Shown here: piece by piece, positions 63,592 through 64,000 of the stretch
Numbering within the stretch: the stretch's first letter is position 1
Layout: every line of letters begins with the position of its first letter
Assembly: GCF_000153285.1 (NCBI RefSeq)
Contig: NZ_CH724168.1
Location: forward strand, 889,854 to 953,853
Direction: 5' to 3'
Length of the DNA stretch: 64,000 nt
From: Synechococcus sp. WH 7805
GTDB taxonomy: Bacteria; Cyanobacteriota; Cyanobacteriia; PCC-6307; Cyanobiaceae
Notes under the pieces: generated by a model
What the model saw: only the letters and a program-made list of their open reading frames with translations
What the model was told of the DNA's origin: nothing
The model's database searches: none
Position numbers and translations under genes: made by a program

Positions 63592-64000
63592 ATCCCCTCC
63601 CCTCTGGATCCGGCAGAGATGATCTGAGTGATCTGCTGCCGCGCTTCGATCTCAGGGGGATGGACCTCTCCCTCGATCGCGTGCAGGAGGCCCTGGGGGA
63701 ACTGCAGCAGCCGGCTGCCACGATCCCCGCGGTGCAGGTGGTGGGGACCAATGGCAAGGGATCCATCGCCTGCTTCATTCACCATGCACTGATGGCCGCG
63801 GGACTGCGCTCCGGCCTCACCATCTCGCCCCACCTCGTGAGCTGGTGCGAGCGCATCCGCGTGAACGAGCGTCTGATCACGATCGAAGAGCTTCGCTGCC
63901 TGCTCCAGACCCTGCAGTCGGTGGTGACCACCTACCGGCTCACCCCATTCGAGCAGCTGATCTGTGCAGCCCTGGTGCATTTTGAGGCCCAGCGCCCCGA
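63588..64000 (+). CDS. folC: Folylpolyglutamate/dihydrofolate synthase, N-terminal part
   Basis: The first 137 codons, cut by the window end. GTG at 63588 overlaps the argD stop (GTGA); ATG at 63660 region is too far inside. Signature elements are VGTNGKGSIACFIHHALM (P-loop), SPHLVSWCERIRVNERLIT and FEQLICAALVHFEAQ. FolC adds glutamates to folates. Translationally coupled to argD. Confidence 0.92.
   Translation, partial: MNPLPSGSGRDDLSDLLPRFDLRGMDLSLDRVQEALGELQQPAATIPAVQVVGTNGKGSIACFIHHALMAAGLRSGLTISPHLVSWCERIRVNERLITIEELRCLLQTLQSVVTTYRLTPFEQLICAALVHFEAQRP

Overview
The window comes from a marine picocyanobacterium, most likely a phycobilisome-bearing marine Synechococcus. Supporting signs are a CpcS/CpeS-type phycobilin lyase, the cyanobacterial division gene ftn2 (ARC6/ZipN family), the cyanobacteria/plastid families DUF3611 (Tic21-like) and DUF1517, a ThiE with the cyanobacterial N-terminal extension, an RpoD-like group 2 sigma factor, an S16 protein with a charged Ala/Lys/Glu tail, and very compact gene packing. 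The exact strain cannot be told from the sequence alone.

Region 1 (about 0.3-21.5 kb) is an accessory gene neighbourhood. It holds a sulfotransferase, an AraC-family regulator, a neuromedin-U-type outer-membrane barrel, two divergent Cys-type sulfatases (one exported or membrane-anchored, one apparently cytosolic), a bona fide formylglycine-generating enzyme (FGE) that would activate them, a second predicted barrel, a flavin amine oxidase, four DUF1254/DUF1214 exported proteins in two tandem pairs, and several small membrane proteins including a BASS-type carrier and DUF202 and DUF1622 proteins. A 15-bp element, consensus TGRTCCCGATTGTGC, lies upstream of and points toward six transcription units in this region: the barrel, both sulfatases, the DUF1622 gene, the FGE gene and a DUF1254 lipoprotein pair. 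I infer a dedicated regulon, possibly run by the AraC-family protein, that handles a sulfated compound. The compound itself cannot be identified from sequence.

Region 2 (21.6-54.2 kb) is core genome: cobL, nadK with an atypical response regulator, an ABC1 kinase, pheS, surE, ribF, thiE-thiS, a tight minus-strand cluster (era, phycobilin lyase, trmD, ispF, TIGR03792, larB), ffh-rpsP-phoH, ftn2, pdhA, a histone-deacetylase-like gene, a sigma factor, NAD(P)HX repair, mnmA, lnt, an FKBP isomerase and sodB. It also contains a frameshifted, deleted SulP permease relic (42.5-42.96 kb), several uncatalogued small ORFs, and a candidate small-RNA locus with a 17-bp direct repeat bounded by outward-reading terminators (38.2-38.5 kb).

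Region 3 (54.3-64 kb) is trpC, lpdA, a SpoU methyltransferase, tRNA-Leu(CAG), murA, tRNA-Leu(CAA), argD and the start of folC. A visibly AT-rich block with a two-gene ABC-2 exporter and an extra membrane protein sits between trpC and lpdA and looks acquired. No CRISPR array, insertion sequence, integrase or rRNA was seen.
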